Below are positions 42,361 through 49,591 of a stretch of 64,000 nt of DNA, piece by piece. Source of the stretch: Streptomyces avermitilis MA-4680 = NBRC 14893 (lineage in GTDB: Bacteria > Actinomycetota > Actinomycetes > Streptomycetales > Streptomycetaceae); assembly GCF_000009765.2 (NCBI RefSeq), contig NC_003155.5:7378001-7442000 (forward strand), given 5' to 3'. The position numbers and the translations under genes are program-made. The notes below the pieces were generated by a model, which did not search any database, was not told the DNA's origin, and saw nothing but the letters and a program-made list of their open reading frames with translations. Every line of letters begins with the position of its first letter. Positions within the stretch are counted from its first letter, which is position 1.

Positions 42361-42391
42361 GGCGGTCCCGGCGTCCAGTGCCGGGGCCGCC
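42361..42391 (+). terminator. Terminator after HGxxPAAW gene
   Basis: A 12-bp stem (42361-42372 with 42380-42391) containing one G-U wobble and a 7-nt loop, 18 bp past the stop codon. Confidence 0.85.
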
Positions 42392-42442
42392 TTCGCGTGT
42401 CCGTACCCGGCGGGTGGGCGGCGCGGACGGGGCGGGGGCAGA

Positions 42443-42931
42443 ATGCGTGGGGTGAACGCACAATCCCAGTGGGTGACGCGGCCGGGCGCGGATCAGCCGG
42501 GCGCGGATCAGCCGGACGCGGGCGCGGGGCCCACGGCCGTGCTGCGGCGGCTCGCTGTCCCCGGCGGGGTGCTCGCGGCCGTCGTCGGGGCCTTCGCGTA
42601 CGTCGGGGCGGTCGATCCCAACCAGCCGGGGCACTACCCGGTCTGTCCGCTGCTCCGCTTCACCGGCGTCTACTGCCCCGGCTGCGGCGGACTGCGCAGC
42701 GCGCACGCCTTCGTGCACGGGGACCTCTCGGCCGCGCTCACGGACAACGCGGTGGCCGTGGCCGGCTACTTCGTGTTCGCCGTGGTGTGGACTTTCTGGG
42801 TGGTACGGGCGGCGCGCGGACGGCCGGTGCGGATCGACCTGGGGCCGGTGCATCTGTGGAGCGTGGGCGCGTTGCTGCTGGTCTTCACCGTTGTCCGGAA
42901 CCTGCCGTTCGGTGGCTGGCTGCATCCTTGA
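42443..42931 (+). CDS. DUF2752 domain-containing membrane protein
   Basis: Membrane protein of 162 aa of the DUF2752 family, function unknown. The family signature is FTGVYCPGCGGLRSAHAFVH, with the conserved C-P-x-C-G-x-x-R. Hydrophobic segments are GVLAAVVGAFAYVGAV, AVAVAGYFVFAVVWTFWVV and LWSVGALLLVFTVVRNL. The N-terminus has a short duplicated stretch GADQPGADQPDAGAG. ATG 42443 is used; GTG 42452 in the same frame is an alternative. It precedes trpC on the same strand. Confidence 0.87.
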   Translation: MRGVNAQSQWVTRPGADQPGADQPDAGAGPTAVLRRLAVPGGVLAAVVGAFAYVGAVDPNQPGHYPVCPLLRFTGVYCPGCGGLRSAHAFVHGDLSAALTDNAVAVAGYFVFAVVWTFWVVRAARGRPVRIDLGPVHLWSVGALLLVFTVVRNLPFGGWLHP

Positions 42932-42962
42932 TCGAATGGCAAACGTCCAGGTAGTGGGACCG

Positions 42963-43096
42963 GCATCCACCGGATGCGGAGCCTTGGCCGTCCTCCGGAT
43001 ACCATCGGAGTGACCGTCGGTATCGCCCAGAGAGGCGGTCCCGATGTCCCCAAGCCCACCGCTTGAACTTCAACCGTCAGGAAGGGGGCCGCTCGC
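42963..43096 (+). promoter_or_regulatory. Leader region of trpC
   Basis: It contains a small hairpin gcatcc-acc-ggatgc (42963-42977), a TACCAT -10-like hexamer (43000-43005), and the inverted pair gatacc/ggtatc (42998-43003 with 43019-43024). aggaaggggg supplies the trpC ribosome binding site. Short reading frames occur, but none has Trp codons, so a classical attenuator is not seen. Confidence 0.35.
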
Positions 43097-43906
43097 GTGA
43101 GTGTGCTCGACGAGATCATCGACGGAGTCCGTGCCGACCTCGCGGAGCGGCAGGCGCGGGTCAGCCTCGACGAGCTCAAGGAGCGCGTGGCGAAGGCACC
43201 CGCGGCCAAGGACGGCGTGGCCGCCCTGCGCGGCGACGGCGTCAAGGTGATCTGCGAGGTCAAGCGGTCCAGCCCGTCCAAGGGCGCGCTCGCCGCGATC
43301 GCCGACCCCGCGGCTCTGGCGGCGGACTACGAGGCGGGCGGCGCGTCCGTCATCTCCGTCCTGACCGAGCAGCGCCGCTTCGGCGGCTCCCTCGCCGACC
43401 TGGAGGCCGTCCGCGCCAAGGTCGACATCCCCGTTCTGCGCAAGGACTTCATCGTCACGTCGTACCAGCTGTGGGAGGCCCGGGCGTACGGCGCCGACCT
43501 CGCGCTGCTGATCGTGGCCGCCCTGGAGCAGCCCGCCCTGGAGTCGCTGATCGAGCGCGCCGTGTCCATCGGGCTCACGCCGATCGTCGAGGTGCACGAC
43601 GAGGACGAGGCCGAGCGGGCGGTGGACGCGGGCGCGAAGGTGATCGGCGTCAACGCGCGCAACCTGAAGACGCTCAAGGTCGACCGCACCACGTTCGAGC
43701 GGGTCGCCCCGGAGATCCCCGAGGGGATCGTGAAGATCGCCGAGTCCGGCGTCCGCGGCCCGCACGACCTCATCGCGTACGCCAATGCCGGCGCCGACGC
43801 CGTCCTGGTGGGCGAGTCCCTCGTCACCGGGCGCGACCCGAAGGCGGCGGTCGCCGACCTGGTGGCGGCCGGTACGCATCCCGCCCTGCGGCACGGCCGG
43901 GGCTGA
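43097..43906 (+). CDS. trpC: Indole-3-glycerol phosphate synthase (TrpC)
   Basis: A (beta/alpha)8-barrel enzyme of 269 aa that closes CdRP to indole-3-glycerol phosphate with loss of CO2. Conserved blocks: [16 protein letters not shown] with the catalytic Lys, [36 protein letters not shown] with the second Lys, [15 protein letters not shown], and [23 protein letters not shown] 43097 has a good upstream aggaaggggg. It is the first gene of the trpC-trpM-trpB-trpA set. Confidence 0.97.
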
Positions 43907-43913
43907 CACCTCG

Positions 43914-44222
43914 ATGACCACCGCCGACCGGGCTCTCGCCGCCGTCACCGTCCGTCCGGGCTCCGGCCTCGACGGTGGTGGCGCCGTGGCGTGCGTGCGG
44001 TCGGTCGTACCGGTGCCGGTGGTGGCCGCTCAGGCGCCCCTCTCCGCGGCCCGGGACCCCTATGCCCGGCTGGCCCGCGGCTGCCGTCCGCGCGGCTGCC
44101 GGGCACCGGCCCGACGGGTGCACGGGCGACGGGTGCGGTACGTGATCGGCGACGAGCCGGGCCAGGTCAACGGCATGCGATGGCGCCGGGGTGCGCGCGT
44201 GCGCACCCTGCGGGCCGGCTGA
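43914..44222 (+). CDS. trpM: Tryptophan-biosynthesis modulator TrpM (TrpX-type small protein)
   Basis: Basic protein of 102 aa between trpC and trpB. The position matches trpM (first called trpX, SCO2038) of S. coelicolor, which has been shown to modulate tryptophan synthesis and differentiation. The N-terminal ~50 aa are Ala/Val-rich. The C-terminal half is Arg-rich and ends with RRVRYVIGDEPGQVNGMRWRR, the part most likely to be conserved; a Cys pair lies in GCRPRGCRAP. ATG 43914 is 7 nt after the trpC stop; no strong ribosome binding site, so coupling to trpC is likely. The stated role rests on synteny. Confidence 0.78.
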   Translation: MTTADRALAAVTVRPGSGLDGGGAVACVRSVVPVPVVAAQAPLSAARDPYARLARGCRPRGCRAPARRVHGRRVRYVIGDEPGQVNGMRWRRGARVRTLRAG

Positions 44223-44536
44223 ACCGACTCCGGTTCGCGACCGGTGCCGCTGCCGCTGCCGGCGATCCCCCGACGGGGGTTCGGGCCGGTTCGGCACCGC
44301 CGACCTGCGCCGTGGGAGTAGCTCGCCGTCGCGACGGCGTGAGCCGCCCGGCGGCGGGACTCTCCCCGGGGCAGAGCGGCGGAACGCTCCCCTTCCGAGC
44401 GCTGTCTCCCGCGCTGCCCCTGCCGACGGCGGGAGCGGGCGGCGGACGAGACACCCCCGGTGGAGCCCCGCGCGCGCTACTGACGTGACCGTTGTCCGAC
44501 CTGTAACCGGGGCTGTCGCCCCTGCGAGGTAACCGC
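44223..44536 (+). other. 314-bp gap between trpM and trpB
   Basis: G+C-rich DNA with frames open on both strands but no start with a ribosome binding site and no family resemblance. A short hairpin ggggc-tgtc-gcccc (about 44507-44520) lies just before the trpB ribosome binding site and could affect its translation. No Trp-codon leader peptide was found. Confidence 0.45.
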
Positions 44537-45823
44537 ATGTCCAGCGAGTTCTTCATTCCCGACCCCGAGGGTCAAGTCCCCACCGCCGAGGGCTACTTCG
44601 GCGCTTTCGGCGGCAAGTTCATCCCGGAGGCCCTGGTCGCCGCCGTGGACGAGGTCGCCGTCGAGTACGACAAGGCCAAGGCCGACCCCGAGTTCGCCCG
44701 TGAACTGGACGACCTGCTCGTCCACTACACCGGCCGCCCGAGCGCCCTCACCGAGGTCTCCCGCTTCGCCGAGCACGCCGGTGGCGCCCGCGTCTTCCTG
44801 AAGCGGGAGGACCTCAACCACACCGGCTCCCACAAGATCAACAACGTGCTCGGGCAGGCCCTGCTCACCCGGCGCATGGGCAAGACCCGCGTCATCGCGG
44901 AGACCGGCGCGGGACAGCACGGCGTCGCCACCGCCACCGCCTGTGCGCTCTTCGGCCTCGACTGCACCATCTACATGGGCGAGATCGACACCCAGCGCCA
45001 GGCCCTCAACGTCGCGCGGATGCGCATGCTCGGCGCCGAGGTCATCGCCGTGAAGTCCGGCAGCCGCACCCTCAAGGACGCCATCAACGAGGCGTTCCGG
45101 GACTGGGTCGCCAACGTCGACCGCACCCACTACCTCTTCGGGACCGTCGCCGGCCCCCACCCCTTCCCCGCCATGGTGCGCGACTTCCACCGCGTCATCG
45201 GGGTCGAGGCGCGCCGGCAGATCCTGGAGCGCGCCGGACGTCTGCCCGACGCGGCCGTCGCCTGCGTCGGCGGCGGCTCCAACGCGATCGGGCTGTTCCA
45301 CGCCTTCATCCCCGACACCGGCGTCCGCCTCATCGGCTGCGAGCCCGCGGGCCACGGCCTGGAGACGGGTGAGCACGCGGCCACCCTCACCGCCGGCGAG
45401 CCCGGCATCCTGCACGGATCGCGCTCGTACGTCCTCCAGGACGACGAAGGGCAGATCACCGAGCCCTACTCGATCTCGGCCGGGCTCGACTACCCGGGCA
45501 TCGGACCCGAGCACGCCTACCTCAAGGACAGCGGTCGCGGCGAGTACCGCGCGGTCACCGACGACGCGGCCATGCAGGCCCTGCGCCTGCTCTCCCGCAC
45601 CGAGGGCATCATCCCGGCCATCGAGAGCGCCCACGCGCTCGCCGGTGCCCTGGAGATCGGCAAGGAACTGGGCAAGGACGGGCTGATCCTCGTCAACCTG
45701 TCCGGGCGCGGCGACAAGGACATGGACACGGCCGCCCGCTACTTCGGCCTGTACGACACCGACGCGTCCGTCGCCGCGGACGCCGACAGCGACATCGCCG
45801 AGATCGAGGGGGACGCCAAGTGA
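44537..45823 (+). CDS. trpB: Tryptophan synthase beta chain (TrpB)
   Basis: PLP enzyme of 428 aa that joins indole and serine to form L-tryptophan in the alpha2-beta2 complex. The PLP Lys lies in LKREDLNHTGSHKINNVLGQ. Other blocks: ETGAGQHGVATATACALFGL with the catalytic Glu, TVAGPHPFPAMVRDFHRVIG, and CVGGGSNAIGLFHAFIPD for phosphate binding. A ~20-aa acidic tail (ASVAADADSDIAEIEGDAK) extends beyond most homologs. ATG 44537 has gcgagg upstream. The trpA start overlaps its stop by 4 bp. Confidence 0.98.
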   Translation: MSSEFFIPDPEGQVPTAEGYFGAFGGKFIPEALVAAVDEVAVEYDKAKADPEFARELDDLLVHYTGRPSALTEVSRFAEHAGGARVFLKREDLNHTGSHKINNVLGQALLTRRMGKTRVIAETGAGQHGVATATACALFGLDCTIYMGEIDTQRQALNVARMRMLGAEVIAVKSGSRTLKDAINEAFRDWVANVDRTHYLFGTVAGPHPFPAMVRDFHRVIGVEARRQILERAGRLPDAAVACVGGGSNAIGLFHAFIPDTGVRLIGCEPAGHGLETGEHAATLTAGEPGILHGSRSYVLQDDEGQITEPYSISAGLDYPGIGPEHAYLKDSGRGEYRAVTDDAAMQALRLLSRTEGIIPAIESAHALAGALEIGKELGKDGLILVNLSGRGDKDMDTAARYFGLYDTDASVAADADSDIAEIEGDAK

Positions 45824-46653
45824 GCGGCGCCGCATTTTCCCGTCAGAGGGGCCAACTGCTGAGCGACACCCTCGCCGCCGCGAAGGCGGAGGGGCGGTCC
45901 GCCCTCATCGCCTATCTGCCGGCCGGGTTCCCGACCGTCGACGGGGGCATCGCCGCCATCAAGGCCGTCTTCGACGGCGGCGCCGATGTCGTCGAGGTCG
46001 GACTCCCGCACAGCGACCCCGTCCTCGACGGCCCCGTCATCCAGACCGCCGACGACATCGCCCTGCGGGGCGGCGTCAGGATCGCCGACGTCATGCGGAC
46101 GGTCCGGGAGGCGCACGAGGCGACGGGCAAGCCGGTCCTCGTGATGACGTACTGGAACCCCATCGACCGCTACGGCGTCGAGCGGTTCACCGCCGAGCTC
46201 GCGGAAGCGGGCGGAGCGGGCTGCATCCTGCCCGACCTCCCGGTGCAGGAGTCGGCGCTGTGGCGGGAGCACGCCGAGAAGCACGGCCTCGCGACGGTCT
46301 TCGTGGTCGCGCCCAGCAGCAAGGACGCCCGGCTCGCCGAGATCACCGCGGCGGGCTCCGGCTTCGTGTACGCGGCCTCGCTGATGGGCGTCACCGGTAC
46401 CCGCGCGTCCGTGGGCGAGCAGGCGCAGGACCTGGTGCGGCGCACCAGGGCCACCACCGACCTGCCCGTCTGCGTCGGCCTCGGCGTCTCCAACGCCACG
46501 CAGGCCGCGGAGGTCGCCGGCTTCGCCGACGGCGTGATCGTCGGGTCGGCGTTCGTGAAGCTGATGCTGGACGCCGAGGACGAGGCGGCGGGTCTTGAGG
46601 CCGTACGGGCGCTGGCCGGCGAACTGGCCAAGGGCGTGCGCGGCGGCGACTGA
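45820..46653 (+). CDS. trpA: Tryptophan synthase alpha chain (TrpA)
   Basis: Alpha subunit (277 aa) that cleaves indole-3-glycerol phosphate to indole and glyceraldehyde 3-phosphate. YLPAGFPTVDGGIAAIKAVF and GADVVEVGLPHSDPVLDGPV hold the catalytic Glu and Asp. VYAASLMGVTGTRASVGEQ forms the phosphate-binding loop and VGLGVSNATQAAEV follows. The GTG start overlaps trpB by 4 bp, the usual coupling that balances the two subunits. A terminator lies 70 bp downstream. Confidence 0.97.
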   Translation: MSGAAFSRQRGQLLSDTLAAAKAEGRSALIAYLPAGFPTVDGGIAAIKAVFDGGADVVEVGLPHSDPVLDGPVIQTADDIALRGGVRIADVMRTVREAHEATGKPVLVMTYWNPIDRYGVERFTAELAEAGGAGCILPDLPVQESALWREHAEKHGLATVFVVAPSSKDARLAEITAAGSGFVYAASLMGVTGTRASVGEQAQDLVRRTRATTDLPVCVGLGVSNATQAAEVAGFADGVIVGSAFVKLMLDAEDEAAGLEAVRALAGELAKGVRGGD

Positions 46654-46722
46654 CAGCGGGCCCTCCACGACGCCTGCGCGTACGTAGGGGACAAACCGCT
46701 CACCCGAACGGGTGGACCTGGG

Positions 46723-46751
46723 ACCGGGGAGGCGCGCTGTGCCTCCCCGGT
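46723..46751 (+). terminator. Terminator of the trpCMBA unit
   Basis: Perfect 11-bp stem (46723-46733 with 46741-46751) with a 7-nt loop, 15 bp before the GTG of the next gene. Confidence 0.85.
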
Positions 46752-46765
46752 TCGTTCTGCCGGAT

Positions 46766-47542
46766 GTGAGCGAGAAGAACCGTGAGGGAAAGCGCACCGC
46801 CCGTGAGCGGCTGGTGGTCGAGCGTGAGAAGCAAAAGGCCGCCGAGAGGCGCCGCCGGGCGCTGATCGTCGGGGCGTCGGTGGTGTGTGTCCTGGCTCTC
46901 GCGGCCGTGGTGGGCGTGCTGGCCGCGAACTCCGGCAAGGACAAGAAGAGCGCCTCGGACGGCCCGGCCGTGGCGCCCTCGGGCGCGACGGGCAAGGACG
47001 GCCTGGCGATCCCGGTCGGCAAGGACACCGCCAAGTCGTCGCTCACGGTGTGGGAGGACTTCCGCTGCCCGGCCTGCAAGATCTTCGAGACCACATACCG
47101 GCCCACGCTGCACGAACTGGTCGGCGCCGGAAAGCTGAAGATCGACTACCACCTGGTCACGATCATCGACGACGGCAGGGGCGGCAGCGGCTCCCGCCAG
47201 GCCGCCAATGCCGCGGCCTGCGCCCAGGACGCCGGAAAGTTCACCGCGTACCACGACGTCCTGTACGACAACCAGCCGGACGAGACCGTGGACTCGTTCG
47301 CGGACGACAGCAAGCTCATCGAACTCGCCGGCAAGGTCGACGGCCTGGACACCCCGGCGTTCCGGAAGTGCGTCAAGGACGGCACGCACAACAGCTGGGT
47401 CGTGAAGTCGAACGCCGCCTTCGACAGCGGCGGCTTCAAAGGCACGCCGACCGTGCTGTTCGGCGGCAAGAACCTCGCCGCGGACCCGACGATGACCCCG
47501 GCGAAGCTGAAGCAGATGGTGGAGGCGGCGAACAAGGGCTGA
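46766..47542 (+). CDS. Membrane-anchored DsbA-like thiol-disulfide protein
   Basis: Protein of 258 aa with the same layout as the one at 6871-7710: basic cytosolic N-terminus (SEKNREGKRTARERLVVERE), one membrane segment (ALIVGASVVCVLALAAVVGV), linker and DsbA-like domain. The redox motif is CPAC in DFRCPACKIFE and the cis-Pro loop is FKGTPTVLFGG. Further Cys occur at NAAACAQDAG and FRKCVKDG, as in DSBA/TrbB-type proteins. GTG 46766 gives the standard N-terminus; it follows the trpA terminator by only 14 nt, so its promoter must overlap that region or it depends on read-through. Confidence 0.9.
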   Translation: MSEKNREGKRTARERLVVEREKQKAAERRRRALIVGASVVCVLALAAVVGVLAANSGKDKKSASDGPAVAPSGATGKDGLAIPVGKDTAKSSLTVWEDFRCPACKIFETTYRPTLHELVGAGKLKIDYHLVTIIDDGRGGSGSRQAANAAACAQDAGKFTAYHDVLYDNQPDETVDSFADDSKLIELAGKVDGLDTPAFRKCVKDGTHNSWVVKSNAAFDSGGFKGTPTVLFGGKNLAADPTMTPAKLKQMVEAANKG

Positions 47543-47560
47543 GGCCCGCGACCGCCCGCT

Positions 47561-47588
47561 GCGCCCCGGTCCGAAAGGGCCGGGGCGC
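47561..47588 (+). terminator. Terminator after the DsbA-like gene
   Basis: A 12-bp stem (47561-47572 with 47577-47588) with one G-U pair, capped by a gaaa tetraloop, 19 bp past the stop codon. Confidence 0.9.
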
Positions 47589-47617
47589 CCTGCGTTATGG
47601 AGCCGTAGCCGGGTGGG

Positions 47618-47648
47618 TTGCCAGGCTGTGTGTCCGGCAGGGTAGCGT
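47618..47648 (+). promoter_or_regulatory. Vegetative-type promoter of lgt
   Basis: TTGCCA (47618-47623) and TAGCGT (47643-47648) are separated by 19 bp, fitting a principal sigma factor promoter. The -10 ends 10 nt before the lgt ATG, so the leader is at most a few nucleotides. Confidence 0.6.
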
Positions 47649-47658
47649 CGTCCCTGCC

Positions 47659-48681
47659 ATGGAACTTGCCTACATTCCCAGCCCGGCGCGTGGGGTGCTG
47701 TACCTCGGCCCCATTCCACTGCGCGGCTACGCGTTCTGCATCATCATCGGCGTCTTCGTGGCCGTCTGGCTCGGCAACAAACGCTGGGTCGCCCGCGGTG
47801 GGCGCCCCGGCACGGTGGCCGACATCGCGGTCTGGGCCGTGCCGTTCGGTCTTGTCGGCGGGCGGCTGTACCACGTCATCACGGACTACGAGCTGTACTT
47901 CAGCGAGGGCCGTGACTGGGTGGACGCCTTCAAGATCTGGGAGGGCGGCCTCGGCATCTGGGGCGCGATCGCGCTGGGTGCGGTGGGGGCGTGGATCGGC
48001 TGCCGGCGCCGCGGCATCCCGCTGCCGGCCTGGGCCGACGCCGTCGCCCCCGGCATCGCCTTCGCGCAGGCCTTCGGCCGCTGGGGCAACTGGTTCAACC
48101 AGGAGCTGTACGGGCGCGAGACGCACGTTCCCTGGGCGCTGCACATCACGTCCTCGACGGACGGACGGGTGCCGGGGTACTACCACCCGACGTTCCTGTA
48201 CGAGTCGTTGTGGTGCGTCGGCGTCGGCTTCCTGGTCATCTGGGCCGACCGCCGCTTCAAGCTGGGCCACGGCCGGGCGTTCGCGCTGTACGTCGCCGCG
48301 TACTGCGTGGGCCGCGCGTGGATCGAGTACATGCGCGTCGACGACGCCCACCACATCCTGGGTGTGCGCCTCAACGACTGGACCGCGATCGCTGTGTTCC
48401 TCCTCGCGGTGCTCTACATCGTGCTGTCGTCGCGGAAGCGGCCGGGGCGTGAGGAGATCGTCGAGCCGGGTGCCTCCGACACCGGAACCGGTGCGGACGA
48501 CCCGGTGGACCTCGGCAAGGACGAGGATAAGGCCACCACGGACAAGGCCACGGCCACGGACACGTCCACAACCACGGACAAGTCCACGGACCGGGGCAAG
48601 AACGAGGACGAGAACGAGGGCGAGGACGCCGAGCCGTCGGAGAAGACGGAGAGCGCGGCCGAGTCGGCCAAGAAGGTCTGA
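47659..48681 (+). CDS. lgt: Prolipoprotein diacylglyceryl transferase (Lgt)
   Basis: Inner-membrane enzyme of 340 aa that attaches diacylglycerol to the lipobox Cys of prolipoproteins. About seven membrane segments fill residues 15-260. The Lgt signature is FGRWGNWFNQELYGRE; GYYHPTFLYESLWCVGVGF and VGRAWIEYMRVDDAH with conserved Arg, His and Glu follow. After residue ~265 there is a ~75-aa acidic, Thr/Asp/Lys-rich cytosolic tail (KATTDKATATDTSTTTDK) not needed for the fold and common in streptomycetes. The ATG directly follows a promoter. The Liv-type binding lipoprotein would be one of its substrates. Confidence 0.96.
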   Translation: MELAYIPSPARGVLYLGPIPLRGYAFCIIIGVFVAVWLGNKRWVARGGRPGTVADIAVWAVPFGLVGGRLYHVITDYELYFSEGRDWVDAFKIWEGGLGIWGAIALGAVGAWIGCRRRGIPLPAWADAVAPGIAFAQAFGRWGNWFNQELYGRETHVPWALHITSSTDGRVPGYYHPTFLYESLWCVGVGFLVIWADRRFKLGHGRAFALYVAAYCVGRAWIEYMRVDDAHHILGVRLNDWTAIAVFLLAVLYIVLSSRKRPGREEIVEPGASDTGTGADDPVDLGKDEDKATTDKATATDTSTTTDKSTDRGKNEDENEGEDAEPSEKTESAAESAKKV

Positions 48682-48697
48682 GGGTCGTTCATACGTC

Positions 48698-48735
48698 GAT
48701 GAGGGCGCCGTATCGCTGGATACGGCGCCCTCATC
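48698..48735. terminator. Bidirectional terminator between lgt and citE-like gene
   Basis: Perfect 17-bp stem (48698-48714 with 48719-48735) and 4-nt loop, between two convergent genes. Its right arm overlaps the stop codon region of the minus-strand gene. Confidence 0.93.
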
Positions 48736-49591
48736 AGTTCAGGCGGCGCGCGAGCGCCAGTGTGCGCTGGGCCCCCGTCACCACCGCCGTGTCGATGAAG
48801 CGGCCGTCCGGGAGGGCCTGGGCGCCCGGGTCCCTCGCCGCGGCCTTGACGATCTCCTCAGCCGTGGCGATCTCCTGCGGAGTCGGGAGATAGGCCCGCT
48901 CGATGACCGGCAGCTGGCGCGGATGGATCGCCGCGCGGCCCAGGAAACCCAGGGCCCGGCCGCGGGCGCAGGACGCGGCCAGGCCCTCCAGGTCCCGGAT
49001 GTCCGGGTGGATCGACTGCGTCGGCGGCGGCAGCCGCGCCGCCCGTGCGGCCACCACCACCCGCGCCCGCGACCAGTCCAGGCCCGCGTCCTCCCGTACC
49101 CCCAGATCCGCCCGTAGATCCGTCTCGCCCAGCGAGACGCCCCGCACGTCCGGATGCGCCGACGCGATCGCGAACGCCTGTTCCACGCCCAGGGCCGTTT
49201 CCAGGAGGGCGTGGAGCGGGATCGCGCCGCCCTCCGCGCGTGTGCCGCCCTCCGTGGGGGCGGCGCGTTCCGCGACGCGGACCACGTCCGCGGGCGAGGT
49301 CACCTTGGGCAGGCGCAGGCCGGAGAGGCCCGGGAGCGCCGTGAGTGCCTTGAGATCGGCCTCCAGCCAGGGACCGTCCAGGGCGTTCACGCGTACGTGG
49401 ACCGGGACCGGCTGCCGCTGCGTGAGCCGTTCCGCCGTCGCGGCGCGGGCGTAGTCCTTGCGGTCCGGGGGGACCGCGTCCTCCAGGTCGATCAGGACGA
49501 CGTCCGCCCCGCAGGCGAGGGCCTTGCCCACCACCTCGGGTCGGTCGCCGGGCGCGTACAGCCAGGTGAGCGGGAAGGACTCCGCGGTCAC
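48734..49591 (-). CDS. CitE-like CoA ester lyase (HpcH/HpaI aldolase family)
   Basis: Mg2+-dependent lyase of 285 aa of the CitE/malyl-CoA lyase type, which splits or forms 3-hydroxyacyl-CoA esters such as malyl- or citramalyl-CoA. Blocks: WLYAPGDRPEVVGKALACGA, VVLIDLEDAVPPDRKDYA, LSGLRLPKVTSPADV, ALLETALGVEQAFAIA with the metal-binding Glu, VSLGETDLRADLGV with the Asp, and GFLGRAAIHPRQL. GTG 49591 overlaps the stop of the CaiB-type gene by 4 bp, so both are translated together. The exact substrate is unknown. Confidence 0.9.
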   Translation of the reverse strand: MTAESFPLTWLYAPGDRPEVVGKALACGADVVLIDLEDAVPPDRKDYARAATAERLTQRQPVPVHVRVNALDGPWLEADLKALTALPGLSGLRLPKVTSPADVVRVAERAAPTEGGTRAEGGAIPLHALLETALGVEQAFAIASAHPDVRGVSLGETDLRADLGVREDAGLDWSRARVVVAARAARLPPPTQSIHPDIRDLEGLAASCARGRALGFLGRAAIHPRQLPVIERAYLPTPQEIATAEEIVKAAARDPGAQALPDGRFIDTAVVTGAQRTLALARRLN

